A DNA stretch of 25,285 bases from JBCBEX01 sp038528235. Lineage in GTDB: Bacteria; Bacteroidota; Rhodothermia; Rhodothermales; Rubricoccaceae. The notes under the pieces are model-generated. The model was not told the DNA's origin and did not search any database. It saw only the letters and a program-made list of their open reading frames with translations. This document shows positions 6,838-14,105 of the stretch, piece by piece. The translations under genes and the position numbers were made by a program. How positions within the stretch are numbered: the first letter of the stretch is position 1; every line of letters starts with the position of its first letter. Where the stretch lies: assembly GCA_038528235.1 (NCBI GenBank), contig JBCBEX010000062.1:1-25285 (forward strand), given 5' to 3'.

Positions 6838-8184
6838 ATGCGAAACAGAGGGCGGCCTCGCTCCTCCTCCGTTCCTACGATCCTCCTCTCCTCCTTTCTC
6901 CTAGCTCTTGCCCTCCCCGCCTGCGCGCAGGAGCCGGCGCCGGCTGCCCCTGCGACCGAGGACCCACAGCCCGCGACCTTCCGCACCGGCGCGCAGGCAC
7001 TCGTAGACAGCGCCTTCGCCGCGCTCGACGGCATGCGCGTGGGGCTGGTGACCAATCACACCGCCATCGTAGACACCACGGGCGGCGGGCCGGGGCACCT
7101 CATCGACCGGCTGCACGACGCGCCGAACGTGACGCTGGCCGCGCTCTTCGGGCCAGAGCACGGGCTGCGCGGGACGGCCGAGGCCGGGGCCGCCGTCGCC
7201 GACGGGCGCGATACCGCGACGGGCGTACCCATCGTCAGCCTTTACGGGACCACCAGGCGACCGCCTGCTGACGCGCTCGTCGAGATCGATGCCCTCGTGT
7301 TCGACATCCAGGACATCGGCGCGCGGTTCTACACCTACATCTCCACGATGGGCGCGTCGATGCAGGCCGCGGCGGAGGCGGGGATCCCGTTCGTCGTCCT
7401 CGACCGGCCCAACCCGCTCGGCCGCCGCGCCGACGGCTTCATCCGCGAACCGGAGCATGACTCGTTCGTCGGGGCCTTCCCGATCCCGATCCAGCACGGC
7501 CTCACGGTGGGCGAACTCGCGGCAATGATCCAGGGCGAGCGCTGGCTGCCCGGCCTCGACGGCCTCGACCTGCGTGTCGTCGATATGCAGGGCTACGATC
7601 CAGAGAGCCCAGAGAACGACCCCGTCGCCGTCGGATGGCCGGCGGGACTTCCGTTCGTCCCGACCTCGCCGAACATCCCCGACCTCGAAACGGCAGTCGT
7701 CTACCCCGGTACGTGTCTCTTCGAGGGCACGACGGCCAGCGAGGGGCGCGGCACCGATGCGCCGTTCCTCCTCGTCGGTGCACCGTGGGTCGATGCCGCA
7801 GCTATCGCGGACACGCTAACAGCGCGCGAGCTTTCCGGCGTCCGATTCGAGGCGGCGACGTTCGTGCCAGAGGACCTACCTGGGCGCGCCGTGAACCCGA
7901 AACACGAGGGCGCGGCGGTCCACGGCGTGCGCCTCACCATTACGGATGGCGCCGCCGTCGAGCCCGTCGCGGTGGGCGTCCACGTCGTCGAGGCGGTGTA
8001 CCGGCAGGCGTCGCCGGGGACGCAGCGCTCGGCGTTCAAGCGCGACTGGCTCGCCAAGCTCGCAGGAACGGACCAGCTTCGGAGCATGCTCGCGGCAGGC
8101 GTGACACCCGACGCCATCGTCGCTGACTGGGCCGACGAGGTCGCCGCGTTCGAGGCGCAACGGGAGCCGTATCTACGCTACTGA
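6838..8184 (+). CDS. namZ: NamZ-like exo-beta-N-acetylmuramidase lipoprotein (DUF1343, GH171)
   Basis: This is a predicted exo-acting muramidase that releases terminal N-acetylmuramic acid from peptidoglycan fragments, by analogy with Bacillus subtilis NamZ (YbbC). The ATG at 6838 (448 aa) is chosen because upstream in-frame starts lie inside a dispersed repeat. The protein then begins with a signal peptide ending LALPAC, a plausible lipobox with Cys29. DUF1343 landmarks are VGLVTNHTAI, the conserved LFGPEHGLRG containing the likely active-site Glu/His, DALVFDIQDIGARFYTYI, VVLDRPNPLG and the C-terminal DAIVADWADEVAAFEAQREPYLRY. The length is typical. The L,D-transpeptidase about 1 kb away suggests an envelope-metabolism neighbourhood. 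The last 7 bp overlap the convergent gene. Confidence 0.9.
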   Translation: MRNRGRPRSSSVPTILLSSFLLALALPACAQEPAPAAPATEDPQPATFRTGAQALVDSAFAALDGMRVGLVTNHTAIVDTTGGGPGHLIDRLHDAPNVTLAALFGPEHGLRGTAEAGAAVADGRDTATGVPIVSLYGTTRRPPADALVEIDALVFDIQDIGARFYTYISTMGASMQAAAEAGIPFVVLDRPNPLGRRADGFIREPEHDSFVGAFPIPIQHGLTVGELAAMIQGERWLPGLDGLDLRVVDMQGYDPESPENDPVAVGWPAGLPFVPTSPNIPDLETAVVYPGTCLFEGTTASEGRGTDAPFLLVGAPWVDAAAIADTLTARELSGVRFEAATFVPEDLPGRAVNPKHEGAAVHGVRLTITDGAAVEPVAVGVHVVEAVYRQASPGTQRSAFKRDWLAKLAGTDQLRSMLAAGVTPDAIVADWADEVAAFEAQREPYLRY

Positions 8185-8465
8185 AGTGCGACACCCCGCT
8201 CGTCGAGGTACGTCTGCAACGCCTCAGGCGTATCAATGACGCGATCGTGCATGAACAGTTCGGAGTGCTGCTCGTCCTCGGTATACCGTGTCGGACGACC
8301 CGTTTCCTTGCTCACTACCCACGAGTGCAGCGGGTCGCGCGGTCGACCGTTCATAAGGAACCGGGCCGTTGCATTGATAACGCCTGCTACCGCCCCATAC
8401 GTGGCGCGCGTGCGACCGTCTTCCAGCGCGATGAGGATCCGGGTAAGCGCGTCGGACTCGCTCAT
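8178..8465 (-). CDS. Small conserved protein of unknown function, translationally coupled to DUF3098
   Basis: The 95-residue protein starts at the ATG at 8465 (MSESDALTRILIALEDGR), which overlaps the DUF3098 stop in an ATGA tetranucleotide and so is probably translationally coupled. The core, TYGAVAGVINATARFLMNGRPRDPLHSWVV, then KETGRPTRYTEDEQHSELF, looks conserved. The YGAVAG...NGRPRDPLHSWVV pattern loosely recalls the DNA-binding part of alkyltransferase-like proteins, but the PCHRV motif is absent, so this is only a hint. No membrane segment is visible. It is convergent with, and overlaps by 7 bp, the NamZ gene. Confidence 0.7.
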   Translation of the reverse strand: MSESDALTRILIALEDGRTRATYGAVAGVINATARFLMNGRPRDPLHSWVVSKETGRPTRYTEDEQHSELFMHDRVIDTPEALQTYLDERGVALQ

Positions 8466-8806
8466 GTTGCAGCAGGTTCGGGCTGCGGTTCCGCGCGAGG
8501 GCGCCAAAGGATCGCATAGACGATCTCCAGGTAGCCGCCCAGTAGCAGCAGCGGTGCGACGTAGAGCGAGAGCGGGCTGTTGACCGGGTCGTCACTCGTG
8601 GCGTTGTCCATCAGCATGAGCGCGTAGCCCGCGACGACGAGCGCGAGGCCGAGGCCGAGCAGGAGGTAGTTCTGGCGGCTGAACGCCATGCGCGCCTTGC
8701 GGGCACCGCGCCGCCCGGCGGCCGAGCGCGATCGGGGCGGCGTCTCCTGCTGGGACGATCGAGACTTCGAGGGGCGGGCTTTCGAGCCGCGCGAACGCTT
8801 GGCCAT
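8462..8806 (-). CDS. DUF3098 family membrane protein
   Basis: The protein has 114 residues. The first 40 are a strongly basic, Ser/Arg-rich cytoplasmic tail. Then come FSRQNYLLLGLGLALVVAGY and SLYVAPLLLLGGYLEIVYAI, two membrane helices joined by a short acidic loop. This matches the DUF3098 pattern of Bacteroidota, in which the gene is often found near ftsX and undecaprenyl-diphosphatase genes; neither is present here. The basic tail is longer than I would expect for the family. The ATG at 8806 is the only sensible start. It forms a two-gene operon with the overlapping downstream gene. Confidence 0.82.
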   Translation of the reverse strand: MAKRSRGSKARPSKSRSSQQETPPRSRSAAGRRGARKARMAFSRQNYLLLGLGLALVVAGYALMLMDNATSDDPVNSPLSLYVAPLLLLGGYLEIVYAILWRPRAEPQPEPAAT

Positions 8807-9139
8807 GAATCAGGCACGGTGAATGACAGAGGCGGAAAAGATACAGCGCCCTCCCAGCCCAGAGGGCCCGAGGGCGTGCGTTTTCACCCCCTGTACGTTT
8901 TCGGAACGGGGCACTGCCTCAACGTCGACGAGCCCAGGCCTCGTGTCCCCCCGAGACGATTCTGCTCGGGACCGGACACCGGTGTTCTGTTCGTCCAACA
9001 CGTCCGATTTCACGGAGCACGGCTTGGACATTCCAGCGGCTTGTGGCGTATTTCCTGCCCCCACGCGCGGTTCTTGCCCCACCCTGGACCGATGCGCCTA
9101 CGCTGGGCCGTCACGCCCGTTACCTGACCCGCCTTCGCC
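8807..9139. promoter_or_regulatory. Divergent intergenic region, promoters for DUF3098 and L,D-transpeptidase
   Basis: No gene is visible in these 333 bp. On the plus strand, TGGACA (9025-9030) with an 18-bp spacer and TATTTC (9049-9054) is a weak promoter candidate for the transpeptidase. On the minus strand, TATCTTTT about 30 bp before the DUF3098 ATG resembles a Bacteroidota -7 element (TAnnTTTG) with one mismatch. Both are tentative. Confidence 0.3.
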
Positions 9140-10849
9140 ATGAGAGCCCCCGCCCGCCTCGCTCGGCCCCGCGTCTTTGCACGCGGCCTCGCCCTGGCCC
9201 TCCTTCTGAGTCTCGTTGCCACACCGACCGCGTGGGCGACGTCGCCCGTGAGCACATCTCCTGTGAGCGAGGTGCTCCGCAGCCGCATCGGAGGCGACAC
9301 CGCACCGCATGTGCGCGTCGGGAATCAGGCGATGCCCGTCCACCCGGACCTCGCGCCGTTCTATGCCGCCCGCGACTACGCTGAGGCCTGGGTCACCCAC
9401 CCGCGGGGAGGCGCGATGGCGCAAGACCTACTCGCCACGCTCGCCGAGAGCCGCTACGACGGCCTGCGCCCGGACGCCTACCACCTGCCCCGCCTGGAAC
9501 CCCTCGTGGCGGACTGGCCTCTGGACCCGACCGGCGCCGACGCCGAGCGCGCTGCCGACCTCGACCTGCTCCTCACCGACGCCTTCCTGCGCTTCGGCCA
9601 CGACCTGCTCGGCCGGCGCGTCGACCCGCACGCACTCTACGGCGACGACTGGTTCCCGACGCCCCGCACGGAAGACCTCCGCGCGCACCTCACCGACGCG
9701 GTCGAAAGTGGCCAGGTACGTGGTACCCTCGACCGCCTCTATCCCAGCCACCCCGCCTACTGGCGGCTTCGCGACGAACTCAAGCGCCAGCACGCCCTCG
9801 CCGACGAGATGGGGGGCTGGCCGACCATCCTCCCGATCCGCACGCTGCTGCCTGGCGAGTCGTCCACGCAGGTCCCGGCGCTGCGCCGCCAGCTCGTCCT
9901 CCTCGGCGACTACGACGCCGACCTCGACGACGCCGAGGCGATGGCGAGCGAGTACTACGAGTACGAGATGCAGCCCGCCGTCGAGCGCTTCCAGGCGCGC
10001 AACGGGTTCGACGTGACGGGCCGCGTCAACCAGGCCACGCGCACGGCGCTCAACCGCCCGCCCGGCGACAACATCCCGCTCCTCGAAGCCAACCTGGAGC
10101 GCTGGCGCTGGCTCCCCGTCAACCTCGGCGCGACGCATATCATGGTCAACGCGCCCGCCTACCGCCTCCGCGTCGAGGAGAACGGGCGCGAGGCCATCGC
10201 TATGAACGTGGTCGTGGGCAACCTCGGGTGGAAGACGCCGATGTTTTCGGACACGCTCACAGAGGTCATCTTCCAGCCGACCTGGGGCGTGCCGTCTTCC
10301 ATCGCCGCCGACGAGACGATCCCGCGGGTGCGGGCGCGCGGCGCGAGCTACCTCACCAGCCGCGGCTACAACGTCTACGACCGCCGGACCGGCGCGCGCG
10401 TCGACCCGGCCACCGTGGACTGGAGCCAGGCGACGGCCGGCCGCTACCGCTTCATCCAGCGACCGGGGCGCGCTAACCCGCTCGGCGAGGTCAAATTCCG
10501 CTTCCCCAACCCGCACGGCATCTACCTCCACGACACCAACAGCCGGAGCCTGTTCAACCGCGAGGCACGCGCCTTTAGCCACGGATGCATCCGCCTCGCC
10601 GACCCGGGTGGCCTCGCGAAGTACCTCCTCGCCCCCTACAACAACTGGGACGATGCCAAGGTCGACGCTGCCCTCGCTGGCGGCCCGACGACCGGCGCCA
10701 CGCTCGACACGGGCATCCCGATCCACCTCGTCTACTTCACCGCCTGGGCCGGCCCTGATGGCCTCCAGGTCTACGACGACGTCTACGGCCACGACGAGAA
10801 GCTCATCGCCGCGCTGAACGCGCTGGACCAGCCGCTCGCCGGACGATAA
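9140..10849 (+). CDS. L,D-transpeptidase, YcbB/LdtD-type
   Basis: This 569-residue exported enzyme makes 3-3 peptide cross-links in peptidoglycan. The N-terminal signal peptide runs MRAPARLARP to about TAWA (33). A YcbB-type scaffold region follows (about 70-230, with FYAARDYAEAWV and ESRYDGLRPDAYHLP). A PG-binding segment (about 235-315) contains VERFQARNGFDVTGRVNQATRTALN. The YkuD catalytic domain starts near HIMVNAPAYRLRV (about 333) and carries HGIYLHDT and SHGCIRL with catalytic Cys483. The long region after VIFQPTWGVPSSIA fits the capping loop of the YcbB group. The length is normal. The ATG at 9140 is directly followed by the signal peptide. It is a single gene, convergent with the YdcF-like gene 19 bp away. 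Confidence 0.93.
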   Translation: MRAPARLARPRVFARGLALALLLSLVATPTAWATSPVSTSPVSEVLRSRIGGDTAPHVRVGNQAMPVHPDLAPFYAARDYAEAWVTHPRGGAMAQDLLATLAESRYDGLRPDAYHLPRLEPLVADWPLDPTGADAERAADLDLLLTDAFLRFGHDLLGRRVDPHALYGDDWFPTPRTEDLRAHLTDAVESGQVRGTLDRLYPSHPAYWRLRDELKRQHALADEMGGWPTILPIRTLLPGESSTQVPALRRQLVLLGDYDADLDDAEAMASEYYEYEMQPAVERFQARNGFDVTGRVNQATRTALNRPPGDNIPLLEANLERWRWLPVNLGATHIMVNAPAYRLRVEENGREAIAMNVVVGNLGWKTPMFSDTLTEVIFQPTWGVPSSIAADETIPRVRARGASYLTSRGYNVYDRRTGARVDPATVDWSQATAGRYRFIQRPGRANPLGEVKFRFPNPHGIYLHDTNSRSLFNREARAFSHGCIRLADPGGLAKYLLAPYNNWDDAKVDAALAGGPTTGATLDTGIPIHLVYFTAWAGPDGLQVYDDVYGHDEKLIAALNALDQPLAGR

Positions 10850-10868
10850 GCAAGACCTAGACCCGCTG

Positions 10869-11690
10869 CTACAGCCAGCCTCGCAGCCGGTAGACCGCTG
10901 TGCCGATGTACTCCTTCATGGCGCGCGTGGTCAGCTGGAGCATCTCCGCATCGGGCAGCAGGTTCTGGAGCAGCACGTCGAGGCGGAGGCGCTTGACGCG
11001 CGCCCACTCGGCGTCGGTGACGATGAAATCGGTCGGCGCCGCGCGCACGCTGAAGCCCTGGGCTTCGAAGACGCGGACTGCACGCGGCATGTGAAACGCC
11101 GAGGTCACGAGCACGATGTCTGTCACGCCGCGTGCGTCGAGCAGGCGCTTCGTCTCGACGGCGTTCTCGTAGGTGTTGCGCGAGCGCGGTTCTAGGACGA
11201 GCGCGCTGTCGGGCACACCGACGAAGCGCATCAGCCCAGCCATGCTGTAGGCTTCGGGCTGCGCGCCTTGAGCGCCCAGGCTGCCACTGCCCCCGCTGAC
11301 CACCACGAGCGGCGCGGCGCCCGCCCGCCACAGTTGGGCGGCGTAGAGCACGCGGTCGCCCCCCTCGTTCACCTCTGCGGTCATCCTCGGTGCCGTGAGC
11401 GGCCGCGTCCCGCCCCCGAGAACCACGACTGCGTCGGCTGCCAGCGAATCGGCCCGCAGCGCCACTGCCTGGTCTTCGAGCGCGTCGGTGAGTCCGTAGG
11501 CGACGAAGCGGTTGCCGCCGAGCAGCAGCGCCAGGAGCGCGAGCGCGAGCGCCACGCGCCCTTTCGGCTTCCCTGCCGCCTTCGCCCCCGCGGTGCGCCG
11601 CGTTCGCCAGAGCGCGACGGCCAGCAGTACGCACGCCAGCCCGAGCGGGTAGACGAGTTGCGGGAGCAGCTTCGAGAGGATGAAGTCCAA
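10869..11690 (-). CDS. YdcF/ElyC-like DUF218 membrane-anchored protein
   Basis: This 273-residue protein has two N-terminal membrane helices (about 5-28 and 45-62) and a DUF218 domain: ADAVVVLGGGTRP, PLVVVSGGSGSLG, LEPRSRNTYENAVETKRLL and DIVLVTSAFHMPRAVRVF. Relatives such as ElyC and SanA affect envelope integrity and lipid-carrier use for peptidoglycan, but the exact chemistry is unsettled. The only in-frame start before the first helix is a TTG at 11690 that directly abuts a 7-bp tandem repeat. No Shine-Dalgarno sequence is present, and the frame is open but start-less up to a stop near 11760. The true start may therefore have been altered by the repeat. It is convergent with the L,D-transpeptidase. 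Confidence 0.85.
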   Translation of the reverse strand: MDFILSKLLPQLVYPLGLACVLLAVALWRTRRTAGAKAAGKPKGRVALALALLALLLGGNRFVAYGLTDALEDQAVALRADSLAADAVVVLGGGTRPLTAPRMTAEVNEGGDRVLYAAQLWRAGAAPLVVVSGGSGSLGAQGAQPEAYSMAGLMRFVGVPDSALVLEPRSRNTYENAVETKRLLDARGVTDIVLVTSAFHMPRAVRVFEAQGFSVRAAPTDFIVTDAEWARVKRLRLDVLLQNLLPDAEMLQLTTRAMKEYIGTAVYRLRGWL

Positions 11691-11734
11691 GGCGAGTGGC
11701 GAGTGGCGAGTGGCGAGTGGCGAGTGGCGAGTGG
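11691..11734. repeat. Six-copy 7-bp tandem repeat (GGCGAGT) at the YdcF-like start
   Basis: There are six perfect copies of GGCGAGT (11691-11732) plus GG. It lies directly upstream of the TTG start of the minus-strand YdcF-like gene. Because 7 is not a multiple of 3, copy-number change shifts the reading frame of anything translated through it. Confidence 0.95.
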
Positions 11735-11822
11735 AAGGTGCCGGTAGCCGCTCGGCGCGTCAAGCCTCAGGCGGCGTCCTTTCCGATTCTCCGTTTCCCC
11801 ATCGTGGCGCCGCCTCGGTGCC

Positions 11823-11853
11823 TTGCGTGGCTTCGCACCACGCCGTAGCTTGC
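11823..11853 (+). promoter_or_regulatory. Candidate promoter of the trp leader
   Basis: TTGCGT (11823-11828), a 17-bp spacer and TAGCTTGC (11846-11853) lie just upstream of the leader ATG at 11860. The layout matches the stronger DUF1361 promoter (TTGACA, 17 bp, TACTTTGC). The 5' untranslated part would be very short, which weakens the call. Confidence 0.35.
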
Positions 11854-11859
11854 AGCATC

Positions 11860-11943
11860 ATGATCCGTGCTGCCTCCTTTTATGCGTTTTGGTTTTGGCC
11901 GGCCTACCGAACGGTGGCGTCGCCGCGCGCGCTCATGGACTAG
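11860..11943 (+). CDS. trpL: trp leader peptide with tandem Trp codons
   Basis: This 27-codon ORF starts MIRAAS and contains FYAFWFWPAY: Trp at codons 11 and 13, Phe at 7, 10 and 12, Tyr at 8 and 16. It ends with TAG at 11943, 84 bp before trpE. All three Phe codons are TTT although the surrounding genes favour C-ending codons. A short ORF with clustered Trp codons, followed by mutually exclusive hairpins and then trpE, is the classic arrangement for ribosome-mediated transcription attenuation. The Phe and Tyr codons may let it sense aromatic amino acids more broadly. There is no clear Shine-Dalgarno sequence. Confidence 0.75.
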   Translation: MIRAASFYAFWFWPAYRTVASPRALMD

Positions 11944-11977
11944 CCTGAGCACGACCTGCGCTGAAGCCCACCGTTCG
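11908..11977 (+). promoter_or_regulatory. Antiterminator pairing of the trp attenuator
   Basis: CGAACGGTGG (11908-11917) begins 9 nt after the second Trp codon and is an exact 10-bp complement of CCACCGTTCG (11968-11977). The second segment is the 5' arm of the terminator hairpin, so the two structures exclude each other. A ribosome stalled at the first Trp codon would leave 11908 onward free to form the antiterminator. I see no strong upstream segment 1 that pairs with 11908-11917. Confidence 0.72.
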
Positions 11978-12005
11978 ACCGAGCGGCGGGCTTTCTGCTT
12001 TTCTA
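11964..12005 (+). terminator. Attenuator terminator hairpin before trpE
   Basis: AAGCCC (11964-11969) pairs with GGGCTT (11988-11993). After one A-C mismatch, CCG (11971-11973) pairs with CGG (11984-11986), and the stem extends through T-G, T-A and C-G to a GACC loop. A T-rich tract (TTT-CTGC-TTTT) follows. It lies 23-64 bp before the trpE ATG and its 5' arm overlaps the antiterminator. Confidence 0.75.
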
Positions 12006-12027
12006 GGCCTCCCGGCCTCCTCGTCCG

Positions 12028-13584
12028 ATGACCCTCGACCAGTTCCGCCTCCTTGTCGCCGACCGCCTCGCTGCGGGCAGCACGCGCGTGGCCGTGCCCG
12101 TCTTCGTGCGGCGCTCGGCGGACCTGCTCACGCCGGTGGCGGCCTACCTGAAGCTGCGGCAGCCGGGCACGCTCGGCTTCCTGCTGGAGAGCGTCGAGGG
12201 CGGCGAGAAGCTGGCACGCTACTCGTTCCTCGGCGTCGGCCCCCACCTCGTCCTCGAAGCCGACGGCGAGGCGATACGGCTCACGCGTCCCAACCGGCAC
12301 GGCGGCGATGGCGCGCCACAGACGGAGACGCGCACGGGCTCGGTCTACGACGTGCTCGGCGAGTTGCTCGGCGACGTGGACGAGGTCAAGATCCCCGACC
12401 TCCCGCGCTTCACCGGCGGCGGCGTGGGCTACCTCGGCTACGACACCGTCCGCCTCCTCGAACGCCTGCCTGAGCCGCCGCCGGACCCACTCGGCCTGCC
12501 CGACGCGCTGTGGGCGTTCTACGACACGCTCGTCGCCTTCGACCACGTGCGGCACCAGATGCTGCTCATCGCGACCGTCTTCGCCGACGCCGACACGGAC
12601 CTCGACGATGCCTACGCCGAGGCGCAGCACCGGCTCGCGCGCCTCGAACAGCGTCTCGCCGAAGGCACCGCCGAGCCTGGCCCCGCGATCCAGCTTCGCG
12701 CCGACGCCATCGCCTCCAACTTCGCGCGGGACGACTTCGAGGCGGCCGTCGAGACCGCGAAGCAGCATATCGTGGAGGGCGACATCTTCCAGGTCGTCCT
12801 CTCGCAGCGCTTCGCGATGCCGTTCCGCGGCGATACGTTCAACCTCTACCGCGCGCTCCGCCAGGTCAACCCGTCGCCGTACCTGTTCTACCTCGACCTG
12901 CACAGCGCCGGTCTGGATGGACAGCCAGGCCAGGACTTCGCCCTCGTCGGGTCCTCGCCGGAGGTGCTCGTGCGTGTGGAGGAGGGCCGCGCCGAGGTGC
13001 TGCCCATCGCCGGGACGCGCAAACGCGGCGCCGATGCCGAGGAAGACGCGGCGCTCGAAACCGACCTCCTCGCCGATCCGAAGGAGCGCGCCGAGCACCT
13101 GATGCTCGTCGACCTCGGCCGCAACGACCTCGGCCGCGTCTGCGCACCAGGCACCGTCGCCGTCGACCGCTACGCCTACGTGGAGCGCTACAGCCACGTC
13201 ATGCACATCGTCTCGGCCGTGTCGGGCCTCGTCGACGAGCGCCGCACGGCGATGGACGTGCTCGGGGCGACGTTCCCGGCCGGCACCGTCTCGGGCGCGC
13301 CCAAGATCCGCGCGATGGAGATCATCGACAGCCTCGAACCCGAGAAACGCGGCGTCTACGCGGGGGCCGTCGGCTATGCCGACTACTCCGGCAACATGGA
13401 CACGTGCATCGCCATCCGCACGATGGTCGTCCAGCGCGACGGCCCGCACCACGGCACCGCCTACGTGCAAGCCGGCGCCGGCATCGTCGCCGACAGCGAC
13501 CCCGCCTCGGAGTACGAGGAAACCCGTAGCAAGGCCCGCGCGCTCCACCAAGCCATGCGTCTCGCCTCTGAGGGACTGCTTTGA
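12028..13584 (+). CDS. trpE: Anthranilate synthase component I
   Basis: This 518-residue enzyme converts chorismate to anthranilate using ammonia delivered by TrpG, the first committed step of tryptophan synthesis. The N-terminal domain has the FLLESVEGGEK motif (LLES at 52-55), part of the Trp feedback site, so allosteric inhibition is likely retained. The C-terminal chorismate-binding domain shows IVEGDIFQVVLSQRF, GSSPEVLVRVE, PIAGTRKRGADAEEDA, DLGRNDLGRV, SGAPKIRAMEII and GAGIVADSDPASEYEET, all in order. The length is normal. The gene lies downstream of a leader-peptide attenuator, but its partner trpG is about 2.9 kb away, beyond four other genes, whereas the two are usually adjacent. Confidence 0.97.
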   Translation: MTLDQFRLLVADRLAAGSTRVAVPVFVRRSADLLTPVAAYLKLRQPGTLGFLLESVEGGEKLARYSFLGVGPHLVLEADGEAIRLTRPNRHGGDGAPQTETRTGSVYDVLGELLGDVDEVKIPDLPRFTGGGVGYLGYDTVRLLERLPEPPPDPLGLPDALWAFYDTLVAFDHVRHQMLLIATVFADADTDLDDAYAEAQHRLARLEQRLAEGTAEPGPAIQLRADAIASNFARDDFEAAVETAKQHIVEGDIFQVVLSQRFAMPFRGDTFNLYRALRQVNPSPYLFYLDLHSAGLDGQPGQDFALVGSSPEVLVRVEEGRAEVLPIAGTRKRGADAEEDAALETDLLADPKERAEHLMLVDLGRNDLGRVCAPGTVAVDRYAYVERYSHVMHIVSAVSGLVDERRTAMDVLGATFPAGTVSGAPKIRAMEIIDSLEPEKRGVYAGAVGYADYSGNMDTCIAIRTMVVQRDGPHHGTAYVQAGAGIVADSDPASEYEETRSKARALHQAMRLASEGLL

Positions 13585-13622
13585 GGTGTGAACGTGTGCA
13601 GGTGTGAACGTATGAACGTGTC
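13585..13622 (+). repeat. GTGTGAACGT-type repeat, left of the four-helix-bundle gene
   Basis: The repeat is built of alternating GTGTGAACGT and GTGTGCAG units directly after the trpE stop. A 13-bp word, ACGTGTGCAGGTG (13592-13604), recurs at 21868-21880. A related but inverted block lies at 14056-14100 on the other side of the next gene. Confidence 0.65.
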
Positions 13623-13630
13623 CTGAGTCC

Positions 13631-14047
13631 ATGCTCGTTGACGACTTCAAAAAGCTCCGGGTCTACCGCGCTGCGTTCGATGTGGCGATGGATCTGTATG
13701 CACGCTCGAAGGCGTGGCCGAGTGAGGAGCGCTATGCGCTGACGGACCAGGTGCGCCGTTCGTCACGTTCGGTCTGCGCGAACATCGCCGAAGCGTGGCA
13801 CAAGCGGAGCTACCCGAAGCACTTTGCCGCGAAGCTGCGCGACGCGAGCAGCGAAGCAGCTGAGACCCTCGTCTGGATCGACTTCGCCGAAGCCTGCGAG
13901 TTGCTCGACACGGACGAAGCCGACATCCTCACCGAACGTGTTCGCAGCGTCCTCGGCGGCCTCACCAAGATGGTTGCGCAAGCAGACCGCTGGTGCGGCC
14001 CATCCACCCTTCGCGAACCAGAAAAGGCCTACGACCTCGAAGCTTGA
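13631..14047 (+). CDS. Four-helix-bundle protein (23S rRNA intervening-sequence protein family)
   Basis: The protein has 138 residues with the pattern of the S23/IVP family: KLRVYRAAFDVAMDLYARSKAWPSEERYALTDQVRRSSRSV, then CANIAEAW, then helices ending VLGGLTKMVAQADRW. The family was first found encoded in intervening sequences of 23S rRNA genes and is common as stand-alone genes. It forms a small helical bundle, and its function is not firmly known. It is flanked by oppositely oriented copies of one dispersed repeat family (13585-13622 and 14056-14100), which suggests it entered the trp cluster as a cassette. A role in tryptophan synthesis is unlikely. Confidence 0.88.
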   Translation: MLVDDFKKLRVYRAAFDVAMDLYARSKAWPSEERYALTDQVRRSSRSVCANIAEAWHKRSYPKHFAAKLRDASSEAAETLVWIDFAEACELLDTDEADILTERVRSVLGGLTKMVAQADRWCGPSTLREPEKAYDLEA

Positions 14048-14055
14048 CGTGCGCT

Positions 14056-14100
14056 CCACGTCCACACCTTCACACATCCATACGTCCACACTGCCCACCT
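14056..14100 (-). repeat. GTGTGGACGT-type repeat, inverted copy right of the four-helix-bundle gene
   Basis: On the minus strand this reads as GTGTGGACGTATGGATGTGT-like units, the same style as 13585-13622 in reverse orientation. It fills most of the 58-bp gap before the next gene. Confidence 0.6.
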
Positions 14101-14105
14101 CCACC

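Noticed and set aside
11691..11734. CRISPR-like array
   Set aside because: The units are 7 bp with no spacers, so this is a simple tandem repeat.
11767..13650. Long minus-strand ORF (627 codons) opposite trpE
   Set aside because: It mirrors the codon structure of trpE, is Val/Arg/Glu/His-rich low-complexity and has no motifs. It is an antisense shadow in GC-rich DNA.
13824..14105. In-frame upstream extension of the DUF2383-like gene
   Set aside because: It overlaps the four-helix-bundle gene in another frame and runs through the repeat. The ATG at 14106 fits the family start.
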